Shown in pieces: positions 44,051-53,102 of a DNA stretch of 62,866 nt. A program made the translations under genes and the position numbers. The stretch spans positions 1 to 62,866 of the forward strand of contig NZ_JAOQAH010000012.1 of the NCBI RefSeq assembly GCF_025963695.1, given 5' to 3'. The notes beneath the pieces are model-generated. The model had not been told where the DNA came from, searched no databases, and saw only the letters and a list, made by a program, of their open reading frames with translations. How positions within the stretch are numbered: the stretch's first letter is position 1; each line of letters opens with the position of its first letter. Source of the DNA: Segetibacter sp. GTDB lineage: Bacteria > Bacteroidota > Bacteroidia > Chitinophagales > Chitinophagaceae.

Positions 44051-45487
44051 CTACAAACTCAGCCTTCCCTGGTAATAGTCAAGTATTTTAAGCCTGAAAA
44101 TGTAATCATACCTGGTAGAAATCGAGTTGGCTCTAGCCCTGTCAACGTTATTCTTAGCTATTAGATAATCAATTTGGTTAATCGCCCCTGCATTGAACCT
44201 AACCTCGGCTGTTCTATACGATTCAGAAAAATCGTCCACTTGCCGCTGCAAAACCTGGTATTTCTCACTCGCCGCAGTCATATTAAAATATGCCTCTTCT
44301 ATGTTTTGGCTTAACTGAGTCTTTACCGTTTCTGCTACTACCTGGGCATTTTTTAAATCAATTTTAGCCAATGCTATCCGGTTTTTAGCCCGAGACCGAT
44401 TTAAAATTGGAACCTGGATACTTAAAAATAGAGATGTGTTGTAGTTGTTATTGAACTGGTCGCCATAACCTATTTTCTGCGAGGTGAAGGTTGGCCTTGT
44501 AGTTATTACCGGAACTTTTGATCCGCCGACACTTACGTAATCACCAGATGCTATTTCCTGGGAGTTAACAAAAATGTCGCGTGTTGCAGCATTTGAATAG
44601 TTTGTATTGAAACTTCCATTTAATCCAACTGTGGGATATGCAATGCCTTTGGCTACCTGCACACCTTTCGTTGCACTTTGAGTTCTTAATTCTGCTGCTT
44701 TTACAATTGCCAATTGTCTTACAGACGCCTCGTACAAAGCTTTAGGATCGGTGTTGTATTGCAAGGCTAAACTGTCAACAGACACTCTTTCTACTGCCAG
44801 GCTACTTGCAAATGGTACATTCATTAGTTGTGCTAAACTCAGCCTGGCAGCGTTTAATACGTTTCGATTATTTACAATAGTTAACTCGTCGGTTGCCAGT
44901 TGGCCTCTCAAATCATATAATTGTGCAGGGGGAATTGCACCGGCATCGTGCATAACGGTTAGTCGCTGTACCTGTTTCCTTGTAACCTCAGCCGAAATAA
45001 GGGATTGCTGGAATTGTTCCTCGTTGTTTAGAATTTGCACATAAGCTAAAATGACATTTAGGGTTACATTGTCTTTTATTTGCTGTAGGTCCATCTTGTT
45101 TGCTTCATAGCTAAGGCTATTTTGCTTTATCAAATTCTTCAGCTGAAATCCATTGAATAAAACAACTGACGATCCAAGGCTGTAGCTGGCAAAAAGGATT
45201 TGTTGATTAATGTAACTATTGGTAAAAGGATCGATACTTCTTCCCTGGTTGAAACCATGGCCTAAATTTCCAAACAAGTCTGGAAGTACGTTTGACTTTG
45301 CTTGTTTCAGACTGACAGCAGATGTTTGCATTTGTAAGTCACCTTGTCTTACCTGTAAGTTGTTATTAATTGCTGCGTCTACACATTGTTTTAGTGTAAG
45401 TCTACGTTCGTTGCCTGTTTGACCTATCGCTTGTAATTGACTAAATAGAACCAAATAAACAATCCCTGCTATTATTCTTTCTTTCAT
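44051..45487 (-). CDS. TolC-family outer membrane efflux protein
   Basis: A trimeric outer-membrane channel-tunnel subunit of 478 residues. It has a signal peptide (about 1-22, ending GQT), then two internally repeated helical halves rich in Gln/Asn/Ser (LTLKQCVDAAINNNLQVRQ, then QQILFASYSLGSSVVLFNGF for the strand and helix of repeat 1; repeat 2 from about 240). The protein ends FRLKILDYYQGRLSL. It is the second gene of an operon with the ABC ATPase (35-bp gap). Together they resemble the outer half of a MacAB-TolC-type system, although no MacA adaptor or permease is adjacent. Confidence 0.9.
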   Translation of the reverse strand: MKERIIAGIVYLVLFSQLQAIGQTGNERRLTLKQCVDAAINNNLQVRQGDLQMQTSAVSLKQAKSNVLPDLFGNLGHGFNQGRSIDPFTNSYINQQILFASYSLGSSVVLFNGFQLKNLIKQNSLSYEANKMDLQQIKDNVTLNVILAYVQILNNEEQFQQSLISAEVTRKQVQRLTVMHDAGAIPPAQLYDLRGQLATDELTIVNNRNVLNAARLSLAQLMNVPFASSLAVERVSVDSLALQYNTDPKALYEASVRQLAIVKAAELRTQSATKGVQVAKGIAYPTVGLNGSFNTNYSNAATRDIFVNSQEIASGDYVSVGGSKVPVITTRPTFTSQKIGYGDQFNNNYNTSLFLSIQVPILNRSRAKNRIALAKIDLKNAQVVAETVKTQLSQNIEEAYFNMTAASEKYQVLQRQVDDFSESYRTAEVRFNAGAINQIDYLIAKNNVDRARANSISTRYDYIFRLKILDYYQGRLSL

Positions 45488-45522
45488 TGTTTAATTCTTT
45501 ATAAATATTTTTTTATACCTGT

Positions 45523-46185
45523 TCAGCTTTCAATGCGACCGTCGAGCAGGTTAATTATTCTGCTTCCATACTCAGCATTTTTTTCAGAATGGGTTACCTG
45601 TATTATGGTAACACCTTCTTTGTTTAGCTCTGTAAAAAGCTCCATAATTTCTTCGCCCTGTTTAGAGTTCAGGTTGCCTGTAGGCTCATCTGCCAAAATC
45701 AGTTTTGGCTTTACGATTAATGCCCGTGCGATACCTACCAGCTGTTGTTGTCCTCCTGACAATTGAGATGGGAAGAGATCTTTTTTTCCTACCATTTGAA
45801 ACCGGTCTAAAATGTCTGCAACCATTGCCTTTCGCTCAGAACTTTTTACATCCTGGTAAAGAAGTGGCGTTTCTATATTTTCGTATACTGTCAATTCATC
45901 TATCAGGTGATAAGCCTGAAATACAAAACCTATGTTTTGTTTATAAATCTTTGACCGCTGTTTTTCTTTGAGTTTGTTTACAGCTTCGCCTATGAAGGTA
46001 TATTCGCCTTCATTCGGTTCATCCAACATTCCTATTACATTTAAAAGGGTGGACTTGCCTGATCCTGATGGCCCCATTATTGAAATAAACTCACCTTCAT
46101 TTATAGTAAGATTAATGTCTTTTAGAATGAAAACAGGCTTACCCGCTTGCATGTGCCATTTAGAAATGCGTTTCAGCTCTATCAT
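45523..46185 (-). CDS. MacB/LolD-type ABC transporter ATP-binding protein
   Basis: A stand-alone ATPase of 220 residues. Walker A is GPSGSGKST (from Gly38), the Q-loop is NIGFVFQAYHL, the signature LSGGQQQ lies near residue 140 (with QQQ instead of the common QRQ), and Walker B is LILADEPTGNL. The subgroup is LolD/MacB-like, which couples to an FtsX-type permease. The only such permease in the window is at 7.5-8.8 kb. Its upstream region holds a pair of 15-bp direct repeats (46339-46375). Confidence 0.92.
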   Translation of the reverse strand: MIELKRISKWHMQAGKPVFILKDINLTINEGEFISIMGPSGSGKSTLLNVIGMLDEPNEGEYTFIGEAVNKLKEKQRSKIYKQNIGFVFQAYHLIDELTVYENIETPLLYQDVKSSERKAMVADILDRFQMVGKKDLFPSQLSGGQQQLVGIARALIVKPKLILADEPTGNLNSKQGEEIMELFTELNKEGVTIIQVTHSEKNAEYGSRIINLLDGRIES

Positions 46186-46275
46186 TGATTTTGGTTGTTT
46201 GTGCTAAGTTGAATAAGTCGGTAAGTTAGCCGGTTGTCAATTTCCTGTAAAATTTCAATGGGGTACTGTCAACAA

Positions 46276-46285
46276 TATGCCATTT
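46276..46285 (-). promoter_or_regulatory. Possible -24 element (TGGCATA) for the ABC-TolC operon
   Basis: On the minus strand TGGCATATTGTTGAC resembles a sigma-54 -24 box with an imperfect -12. The spacing is one base short, so this is a weak call. Confidence 0.2.
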
Positions 46286-46338
46286 TTATAACTACTTGAT
46301 TAGCAAAGTAGAAGAAGTATTGTTCACAAGTAAAATGT

Positions 46339-46375
46339 TTCGTTTGTGATACAGCCTGTGTTCGTTTTTGATACA
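46339..46375 (-). promoter_or_regulatory. Two direct repeats TTCGTTTkTGATACA, 22 bp apart
   Basis: Near-identical 15-mers at 46339-46353 and 46361-46375 (one mismatch), spaced start-to-start by two helical turns, about 155-190 bp upstream of the ABC ATPase gene. This is the geometry of a dimeric-activator operator or UAS. No activator gene is adjacent. Confidence 0.5.
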
Positions 46376-46497
46376 ACAATACCGAGCTCGAGATTGAGTA
46401 GAAGAAAACTTTTTAGAAAGCAAAAGCCTAGCTCTTAAACCAGTAAGGCTTGTAATAGTTTTATTGCTGTAATTACAAAGGATGGAAAGGTATTGTT

Positions 46498-47403
46498 TTA
46501 CATGATCCGGTAAGTAACTCCCTCAATTGCAAGATCGGTGGCAGGAAAAACTTCTCTCGTTTCTTCAAGAAATTCATTCAGCTCTTCGTATTTACTACTA
46601 AAATGGCCAATCAGTAACCTCATTGCATTGGCCTTTAAGGCTATATCAGCAGCCTGGTGAGTTGTTGAATGATAGCGTTGAGATGCGCGTTCCTCGAGGC
46701 CCTTTAAATAAGTTGTCTCGTGATACACCATCGTTGCATCTTTAACTTTGTCTGCAAGGGCAGGATTGTATACTGTATCGGCGCAATAAGCATAGCTTCG
46801 GGCTGGAGTATTAGCAATTGTGACGGCTTCGTTTAATACCTCCTCCCCTTTGTCAGTTATTACATTTTCGCCGGCCTTAAGTAGTTCGTATTGCTGCGCA
46901 TTCAAGTGATAATTGCCAATTGTTTGTTTATTAATTTTTCTAGGTTTTTTTTTCTCCCTAAATATAAATCCCCAACATTGAATGCGATGGTACACCTGAA
47001 AGGCTTCGACGGAAAATTTAGGATTATCCACTAATAAGCCTTCTTTGTCCAAAGGATGAAAATGGAGAGTATAACTAAATGTAGTATTAGCCGCAGTTAG
47101 TATTAAGTTGATAATTGGTTGCAGTTCGGGAGGCGCATATAAGTGAAGATCTGTTTCGCGACCCAAGAGTCCCATACTGTTAATGAGACCTGGTAAACCA
47201 AAATAATGATCACCATGAAGGTGAGAGATAAAAATGTGGTTTATACGACCTCGCCTGATTTTGTAACGTGCCAGTTGCATTTGGGTTCCTTCTCCGCAGT
47301 CAACTAGAAACTGGAACTGGTCTAAAGTAACTACCTGCGCGGTGGGATGCCGGTCGTATGCAGGCAACGCAGAATTATTTCCTAAAATAGTTACTCCAAA
47401 CAT
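46498..47403 (-). CDS. rnz: Ribonuclease Z
   Basis: A metallo-beta-lactamase-fold tRNA 3'-processing endonuclease of 301 residues. The zinc motif is HLHGDHYFG with His61, His63, Asp65 and His66. Later ligands lie in DTVYNP and the HxST segment (HSTTHQAADIA), and the C-terminal IGHFSSKY is the final His motif. The N-terminal LGNNSALPAYDRHPTAQ matches RNase Z. This bacterium needs the enzyme because some tRNAs, like the tRNA-His here, have no encoded CCA. Confidence 0.95.
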   Translation of the reverse strand: MFGVTILGNNSALPAYDRHPTAQVVTLDQFQFLVDCGEGTQMQLARYKIRRGRINHIFISHLHGDHYFGLPGLINSMGLLGRETDLHLYAPPELQPIINLILTAANTTFSYTLHFHPLDKEGLLVDNPKFSVEAFQVYHRIQCWGFIFREKKKPRKINKQTIGNYHLNAQQYELLKAGENVITDKGEEVLNEAVTIANTPARSYAYCADTVYNPALADKVKDATMVYHETTYLKGLEERASQRYHSTTHQAADIALKANAMRLLIGHFSSKYEELNEFLEETREVFPATDLAIEGVTYRIM

Positions 47404-47598
47404 TGTTACAACAGCATTTTTTATTTTAGATAAAGATAGCGGAATTAGCCTTTCGATGGCCTAAAGTGAAATTGTAAAAGCTGAACAGGGACTTGTAAAA
47501 TTGGGAAGGAAAAAACCTAGCGTGAAAAAAGCGGCGGTGTAACGCTTGCCTGAGACATTGTGAGAAGTTTCTTAAAAAAAGATAGAAAAAGTACTTTA

Positions 47599-47622
47599 GT
47601 TGCAGTGTGCGACGCAAGGATG
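47599..47622 (-). repeat. Dispersed repeat, copy 10 (CG/CG form)
   Basis: TGCAGTGTGCGACGCAAGGATG with the left end altered. Between the STAS and rnz genes. Confidence 0.75.
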
Positions 47623-47660
47623 TTTGGAGAAGATAAAAAGCTGGAACATCAAAAATATGT

Positions 47661-48047
47661 TTAAAGATTTTCGTTGTTGTCGTCCATATATTCTCTTTCA
47701 ATTTCTTCCATTTGAACAATATCCCAGGCTTCGCTTTCACTTGGTGTAATATTCATTTCTTCAAGCAAGCCCATCTCATCCAGCTTTTGCTCAACTTCAG
47801 GCTTTAAATCACAAATTACAAATGAGGCATTTTTTTCATAAAACACCTGTTGAATTTGTGCCAATTCTTCAGCAGCTCTGTCTTCGATATTTTCTACGTC
47901 TCCAATCTTTAGTACCACATTACTAATCTCTTGATGTAGAAATTGCGTAACTAATTGAGAAAGGTCTGCTGCTATATTGTCAGAGAGAATTGGCTCTATT
48001 AGCGTTATAACATGAAATTTCTCTTTGGTATCAATTTTGACCTTCAT
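47661..48047 (-). CDS. STAS-domain protein (anti-sigma factor antagonist-like)
   Basis: A 128-residue protein starting at the ATG at 48047 (MKVKIDTKEKFHVITL), with a STAS fold of about 100 residues and an acidic C-terminal extension (EEIEREYMDDNNENL). The loop where SpoIIAA-type proteins carry a phosphorylatable serine reads GDVENIEDRAAEELAQ, with no Ser at the expected place, so regulation by phosphorylation is doubtful. Divergent from clpC, with a predicted promoter for the STAS gene overlapping the clpC leader. Confidence 0.75.
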   Translation of the reverse strand: MKVKIDTKEKFHVITLIEPILSDNIAADLSQLVTQFLHQEISNVVLKIGDVENIEDRAAEELAQIQQVFYEKNASFVICDLKPEVEQKLDEMGLLEEMNITPSESEAWDIVQMEEIEREYMDDNNENL

Positions 48048-48095
48048 GATTACGGTTTGATTAACATGTGTGAATAACGACGCATACTCAAGCTT

Positions 48096-48127
48096 CAAAA
48101 ATATTCGTTATTATTGTATCTAAGCAA
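48096..48127 (-). promoter_or_regulatory. Predicted promoter for the STAS gene
   Basis: On the minus strand TTG (48127-48125), a 21-nt spacer and TATTTTTG (48103-48096) fit the Bacteroidota consensus, giving a 5' leader of about 45 nt. The site lies just upstream of the divergent clpC start (48138). Confidence 0.5.
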
Positions 48128-48137
48128 TTTAAACTTT

Positions 48138-50675
48138 ATGGATAATAATTTTTCAGCCCAGGTAAAGGAAATTATTTCGTTTAGCAGAGAGGAAGCTCTC
48201 CGTTTAGGAAATGATTTTATAGGGACGGAACATTTGCTGCTAGGTTTGATAAGAGAGGGCGAAAACACAGCTATCCGCATTTTAAAAACATTAAATGTAG
48301 ACCTGTATGAACTTCGCAAAGAAGTCGAACTTGCAGTAAAAGATAAAACAGGAAAAAACATCGCAAACATTAATAGTTTGCCTTTAACAAAGCAGGCGGA
48401 AAAAGTAATTCGTGTAACCGTTTTAGAAGCTAAGGCGCTAAAAAGCCCGCTTGTGGAAACTGAACATTTAATGCTTTCAATTCTTAAGAATAAAGAAAAC
48501 ATAGCGACACAAATCTTAAATCAATTTGATGTGGACTATGATGTATTTAGAAACGAATTGGGAATGGTTAGAAGCAGCGAGCCAAGAAGCGAATACACCG
48601 AAGACAATGACGATGATTTTGATGATGACAGGAAAGGCTATTCGCAGCAGCAACGCGCAAAGCAGCAAAGCAATCCTAAAAGCAAAACACCAGTATTAGA
48701 TAACTTTGGACGAGACATTACTAAGCTGGCTGAAAGTGGCACCTTAGACCCGATTGTGGGTCGTGAAAAAGAGATCGAAAGAGTTAGCCAGATTTTAAGC
48801 CGTAGGAAAAAGAACAACCCAATATTGATAGGTGAACCAGGTGTGGGTAAAACTGCCATCGTTGAAGGTTTGGCTTTAAGGATCGTGCAAAGAAAAGTTA
48901 GCCGTGTGTTGTTTGACAAAAGAGTAATTAGCCTTGATCTTGCAGCACTTGTTGCCGGAACTAAGTATCGCGGCCAGTTTGAAGAGAGAATGAAAGCTAT
49001 CATGAACGAACTGGAAAAGAACCGTGATGTGATTTTGTTTATTGATGAGATACATACCATAGTTGGTGCCGGTGGCGCCAGCGGATCGTTGGATGCTTCT
49101 AACATCTTTAAACCGGCCCTTGCAAGAGGGGAGTTACAATGCATTGGTGCCTCTACTTTAGATGAGTATCGCCAGTATATTGAGAAAGATGGTGCGCTTG
49201 ATCGTCGTTTTCAAAAGGTACTGGTTGAACCACCTACAGTTGAGGAAACAATCCAGATACTTACGAATATCCAAAGTAAGTATGAGGACTATCATAGTGT
49301 TTCTTACTCCGTGGATGCCATTGACGCTTGTGTAAAGCTTAGCGACAGGTATATGACGGATCGTTTATTGCCCGATAAAGCGATTGACGTGTTGGATGAA
49401 GTAGGTGCAAGAGTTCACTTAAAGAACATTAATGTACCGAAAGAGATTCTTGAACTAGAAAAGAAGATTGAAGATATTAAGCTTGAAAAGAACAAGGTTG
49501 TAAAAAGCCAGCGATTTGAAGAAGCCGCAGCTCTTCGTGATACTGAAAAGCGCCTTGGTGAAGCCTTGGAAAAAGCAAAAACTTCGTGGGAAGAAGAAAG
49601 CAAAAACAAGCGCTTTCCTATTGATGAGGAAGCGATCGCAGAAGTAGTGAGCATGATGACGGGAATACCTGTGAAACGCATGGTAGAAGCGGAAACAGAG
49701 AAGCTTCGTCGTATGGGCGACGATATGAAAGCAATGGTAGTTGGTCAGCCTGAAGCCATTGCAAAAGTCACCAAAGCTATCCAACGTAATCGTGTAGGTT
49801 TAAAAGATCCGAAGAAGCCGATTGGCACTTTCATTTTCTTAGGTCCTACCGGAGTTGGTAAAACTGAGCTGGCACGTTCTTTAGCCCGTTACATGTTCGA
49901 CAGCGAAGATTCACTTATTCGTATTGACATGAGTGAATACATGGAAAAGTTTACGGTTAGCCGCCTTGTTGGTGCGCCTCCGGGATATGTGGGATATGAA
50001 GAAGGTGGACAGCTTACTGAAAAAGTACGCCGCAAACCCTACAGTGTAATATTATTAGACGAGATCGAAAAAGCCCATCCAGATATTTATAATATCCTCT
50101 TGCAGGTGTTAGACGATGGCCAATTAACAGACGGTTTAGGTAGGAAGGTTGATTTTAAGAATACGTTAATCATAATGACTTCAAATATTGGTGTTCGCCA
50201 ATTAAAAGAGTTTGGAGATGGAGTCGGTTTCGCAACAGCTAACCGTGTGCAAAATGCAGACGAAAACAATAAAGCGGTTATCGAGAAGGCTTTAAAACGC
50301 ACCTTCTCGCCCGAATTCCTCAACAGGATTGACGATGTGGTTGTTTTCAACTCACTTTCAAAAGATCACATCTTTGAGATTATTGATATATTGATGAAGA
50401 ATGTGATGAAGCGTTTGACTAATCTTGGTTTCAGTTTAGAGATTACCCCTGCTGCCAAGGACTTTATTGCAGAGAAAGGATATGATGTGCAGTTCGGAGC
50501 AAGACCATTACATAGGGCTATTCAAAAGCACCTGGAAGATGAACTTGCCGAAGAAATTCTTAGCATGAACGTTAAGCAGGGAGATGTTTTAATTGCAGAC
50601 CTGGATAAGGTAAATGAAAAAATAGTTTTTACCCTCAAGGAAAAAATAGAGGAAAAAGAACAAAGTCAAGCGTAG
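48138..50675 (+). CDS. clpC: ATP-dependent Clp protease ATP-binding subunit ClpC
   Basis: A class I Hsp100/Clp AAA+ unfoldase that feeds ClpP and is important in protein quality control. The start is the ATG at 48138 (MDNNFSAQVKEI), eight codons inside the open frame; the protein has 845 residues. The N-terminal double Clp repeat covers 1-145 (NDFIGTEHLLLGLIREG). A charged D/N-rich linker follows, then NBD1 with Walker A GEPGVGKT near residue 232, a UVR-like coiled middle region (FEEAAALRDTEKRL), NBD2 with GPTGVGKTE near 569, and the C-terminal subdomain. The ClpP-binding loop and M-domain are of ClpC type. Terminator downstream. Confidence 0.96.
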   Translation: MDNNFSAQVKEIISFSREEALRLGNDFIGTEHLLLGLIREGENTAIRILKTLNVDLYELRKEVELAVKDKTGKNIANINSLPLTKQAEKVIRVTVLEAKALKSPLVETEHLMLSILKNKENIATQILNQFDVDYDVFRNELGMVRSSEPRSEYTEDNDDDFDDDRKGYSQQQRAKQQSNPKSKTPVLDNFGRDITKLAESGTLDPIVGREKEIERVSQILSRRKKNNPILIGEPGVGKTAIVEGLALRIVQRKVSRVLFDKRVISLDLAALVAGTKYRGQFEERMKAIMNELEKNRDVILFIDEIHTIVGAGGASGSLDASNIFKPALARGELQCIGASTLDEYRQYIEKDGALDRRFQKVLVEPPTVEETIQILTNIQSKYEDYHSVSYSVDAIDACVKLSDRYMTDRLLPDKAIDVLDEVGARVHLKNINVPKEILELEKKIEDIKLEKNKVVKSQRFEEAAALRDTEKRLGEALEKAKTSWEEESKNKRFPIDEEAIAEVVSMMTGIPVKRMVEAETEKLRRMGDDMKAMVVGQPEAIAKVTKAIQRNRVGLKDPKKPIGTFIFLGPTGVGKTELARSLARYMFDSEDSLIRIDMSEYMEKFTVSRLVGAPPGYVGYEEGGQLTEKVRRKPYSVILLDEIEKAHPDIYNILLQVLDDGQLTDGLGRKVDFKNTLIIMTSNIGVRQLKEFGDGVGFATANRVQNADENNKAVIEKALKRTFSPEFLNRIDDVVVFNSLSKDHIFEIIDILMKNVMKRLTNLGFSLEITPAAKDFIAEKGYDVQFGARPLHRAIQKHLEDELAEEILSMNVKQGDVLIADLDKVNEKIVFTLKEKIEEKEQSQA

Positions 50676-50694
50676 TCTTCGTAATTTCAGCTTT

Positions 50695-50735
50695 TTAGCC
50701 ATTCATCCTTCGGGTTGGGTGGCTTTTTTTTTGAC
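50695..50735 (+). terminator. Terminator of clpC
   Basis: AGCCA(TT)CAtCC pairs with GGttGGGTGGCT through an imperfect stem closed by a TTCG loop, followed by eight or more T. Confidence 0.75.
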
Positions 50736-50916
50736 TATCTCTTTTTTTTTAATTAACTGCTCTCTATCCTTTAATCTTTTGCCTGTGTTTTCCACCATCT
50801 TAGAAGCCTTTTTCTTTTCCCTCTAAAAGATTTGGTTAATTACAAAAACCGAGTCTTTTTTAATCTCTTTTTGTTTCCAATAATTGTTACTTACTTGCAC
50901 AAGTAATAGGGCTCTT

Positions 50917-51609
50917 ATGAAAAAGATTATTATCACTATAGATGGTTATTCCTCCTGCGGGAAAAGTACTTTGGCAAAAGCGCTGGCAGGAGAGCTTAAC
51001 TATGTATTTATAGATAGCGGGGCTATGTACCGTGCTATCACTCTTTATTTTCTGCGTAACCACGTAGATTGGAATATAAAAGAATCTGTTGTTAATGCTC
51101 TTGAAAACATTACACTTGAATTTTGCTACAGCAAGGATACAAATGCTTGTGAAATATTTTTGAACGACGAGAATGTTGAATGGCTAATCAGAGATATGGT
51201 AGTTGCCGAAAATGTAAGTGAAGTGGCGTCTGTAAGGGAAGTTCGCGAGTTTGCAGTTGAACAACAAAGAAAAATGGGCGACACTAAGGGAATTGTAATG
51301 GATGGGAGAGATATAGGCACCACTGTGTTTCCTGACGCTGAATTGAAAATATTTTTAACTGCAGATCCGGCAGTGAGAGTAGAAAGAAGGTTTCGCGAAT
51401 TGTTGGCTAAAAATCCCCATATTACAATAACGGAAGTAAAGGCAAATCTTGAAACAAGAGATTATATTGACAGTCACCGGGAATTTAGTCCTTTAAGAAA
51501 AGCAAAAGATGCCATTGTTTTAGACAACTCTAACCTGTCAATAAAAGAACAATTAAAAATAACTTTAAAGCTTGTAAAAGAGAGGCTGGCAGAGGCGCCG
51601 GTAATGTAA
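50917..51609 (+). CDS. cmk: Cytidylate kinase
   Basis: Phosphorylates CMP/dCMP for nucleotide supply. It has 230 residues with the start at the ATG at 50917 (MKKIIITIDGYSSCGKST). The P-loop is DGYSSCGKST with YSSC in place of the usual PAGS, which may be lineage-specific. Other family marks are DSGAMYRAITLYFLR, MDGRDIGTTVFPDAELKIFLTAD and RVERRF, with a DSHREFSPLRKAKDA lid region. Single gene; a dispersed repeat follows. Confidence 0.93.
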   Translation: MKKIIITIDGYSSCGKSTLAKALAGELNYVFIDSGAMYRAITLYFLRNHVDWNIKESVVNALENITLEFCYSKDTNACEIFLNDENVEWLIRDMVVAENVSEVASVREVREFAVEQQRKMGDTKGIVMDGRDIGTTVFPDAELKIFLTADPAVRVERRFRELLAKNPHITITEVKANLETRDYIDSHREFSPLRKAKDAIVLDNSNLSIKEQLKITLKLVKERLAEAPVM

Positions 51610-51640
51610 TTTTTTTAGCCGGCCACATCTCTTCTATAAA

Positions 51641-51664
51641 CATTGTTGTGTCACACCCGTGTAC
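51641..51664 (+). repeat. Dispersed repeat, copy 11 (TG/CA form)
   Basis: CATTGTTGTGTCACAC then CCGTGTAC, between the convergent cmk and ispH genes. Confidence 0.88.
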
Positions 51665-51713
51665 CAAATAACATTACTTAAGCATGTAAGAACAGCTAAA
51701 GTGGCAATGCTGG

Positions 51714-52943
51714 CTATTTAATAAAGCTTAGAATATCTTCTTCAACTGTTTGCCTAAGATCAAAAAAAGAAAGCAGTCTTCTTATTACCTTCTCAACTAC
51801 TGCATCCGGGCAACTTGCCCCACTGGTAATCAAGATTCTGGCAGGTACTGTAGCAGGAAGATAATCGATAGTATGCAGCTCCTGCCTGCTATGGAAGTCA
51901 TAATGCAAAATTTCCTTTTGAGACAGTAATTTTTCAGGAGAGTCTATATAAAAAGTGGAAAGCTTCTCCTCGCATAGTTCAACCAGATGAGAGGTATTGC
52001 TACTGTTATAACCACCAACAACAATTGCAAGATCAGCCTCAGTTTCAAGTAAACCTTGAACAGCAGATTGATTGTCATTTGTAGCATAACATAGCGTATC
52101 ACGAGTGTCAGCAAACCGGTCATCAATATTTGCATTAGACAAACCGTAATGCTTCATCATCACTTCTTTCAGGTAATCGCTTATGGCCTGCGTATCACTT
52201 GCCAGCATCGTTGTTTGGTTTACCACACCAATTTTTTGCAAATCCCGCTCTACAGTAAATCCCTCTGAATGGCGTCCTTTAAATTCTATGCAAAAATCGG
52301 CTGGCCGTTTTTCACCTGTAATATATTTAGATAGTTCAACGGCCTCCAACATGTCGTTTACCACAACGGTTGGGGCACTTGCAGCACTATGACTGAAAGT
52401 AGCCCTTGTTTCTTCATGCGACGGCTTGCCGTGCACTATAATAGTGTATCCTTTATTAGCAATCTGCTCGCTTCTATTCCATACTTTCTCTACAAAAGGA
52501 CAAGTAGTATTATACTTTTCTGTTGTTATACCAATTTTATTAAGTCTCTCTTCAATTAAAAGCGTTGTACCGAAAGCAGGAATAATAACTACATCGTCTG
52601 CGGTCAATTCATCAAAATCAACTAAAGCATTCCCCTTTGTATCCTGCAAAAAACGGACACCTCTTTGTACCAGGTCTGCATTTACTTGGGGGTTGTGAAT
52701 CATTTCGCTCAATAGAAAAATCCGTTTTCCAGGGTTTTCATCAATTGTACGAAAAGCAATTTCTATTGCATTCTCTACTCCATAGCAGAAACCAAAATGG
52801 CGGGCCAGAAAAATTTGCAGCTTGCCAAAATCTAATAAAGTAGGACTAAAGTCTTTTTTAAGCTTGTCCGCTTCCTTCCTCCTGCTTTTAATAGCACTAA
52901 TAACGCTACTTCGATAAACAACGGGAACATTAAATTTCTTCAT
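51714..52943 (-). CDS. ispH: 4-hydroxy-3-methylbut-2-enyl diphosphate reductase
   Basis: Last step of the MEP isoprenoid pathway; contains a 4Fe-4S cluster. The start at the ATG at 52943 gives 409 residues, the long form seen in Bacteroidota. The cluster cysteines are in FLARHFGFCYGVENAIE, TTCPFVEKVW and SGASCPDAVV. Conserved residues for the substrate include the His in MIHNPQV and HGKPSHEET. The N-terminal segment of about 45 residues before LARHFGF is longer than in E. coli. Confidence 0.95.
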   Translation of the reverse strand: MKKFNVPVVYRSSVISAIKSRRKEADKLKKDFSPTLLDFGKLQIFLARHFGFCYGVENAIEIAFRTIDENPGKRIFLLSEMIHNPQVNADLVQRGVRFLQDTKGNALVDFDELTADDVVIIPAFGTTLLIEERLNKIGITTEKYNTTCPFVEKVWNRSEQIANKGYTIIVHGKPSHEETRATFSHSAASAPTVVVNDMLEAVELSKYITGEKRPADFCIEFKGRHSEGFTVERDLQKIGVVNQTTMLASDTQAISDYLKEVMMKHYGLSNANIDDRFADTRDTLCYATNDNQSAVQGLLETEADLAIVVGGYNSSNTSHLVELCEEKLSTFYIDSPEKLLSQKEILHYDFHSRQELHTIDYLPATVPARILITSGASCPDAVVEKVIRRLLSFFDLRQTVEEDILSFIK

Positions 52944-53102
52944 AGTTCTTATAACACTGTAAAGGTACAAAGTGACAAAGCAATAAATGTTAAGGGTAGA
53001 AGAAATAACCGCTACTGATTTGTCGTTTAAATTTAGTTCCTTTAAATATTACATTTAAAAGTCCAGACATATCAGCGGCACAAAAACTTAAAAAAAATCT
53101 AA

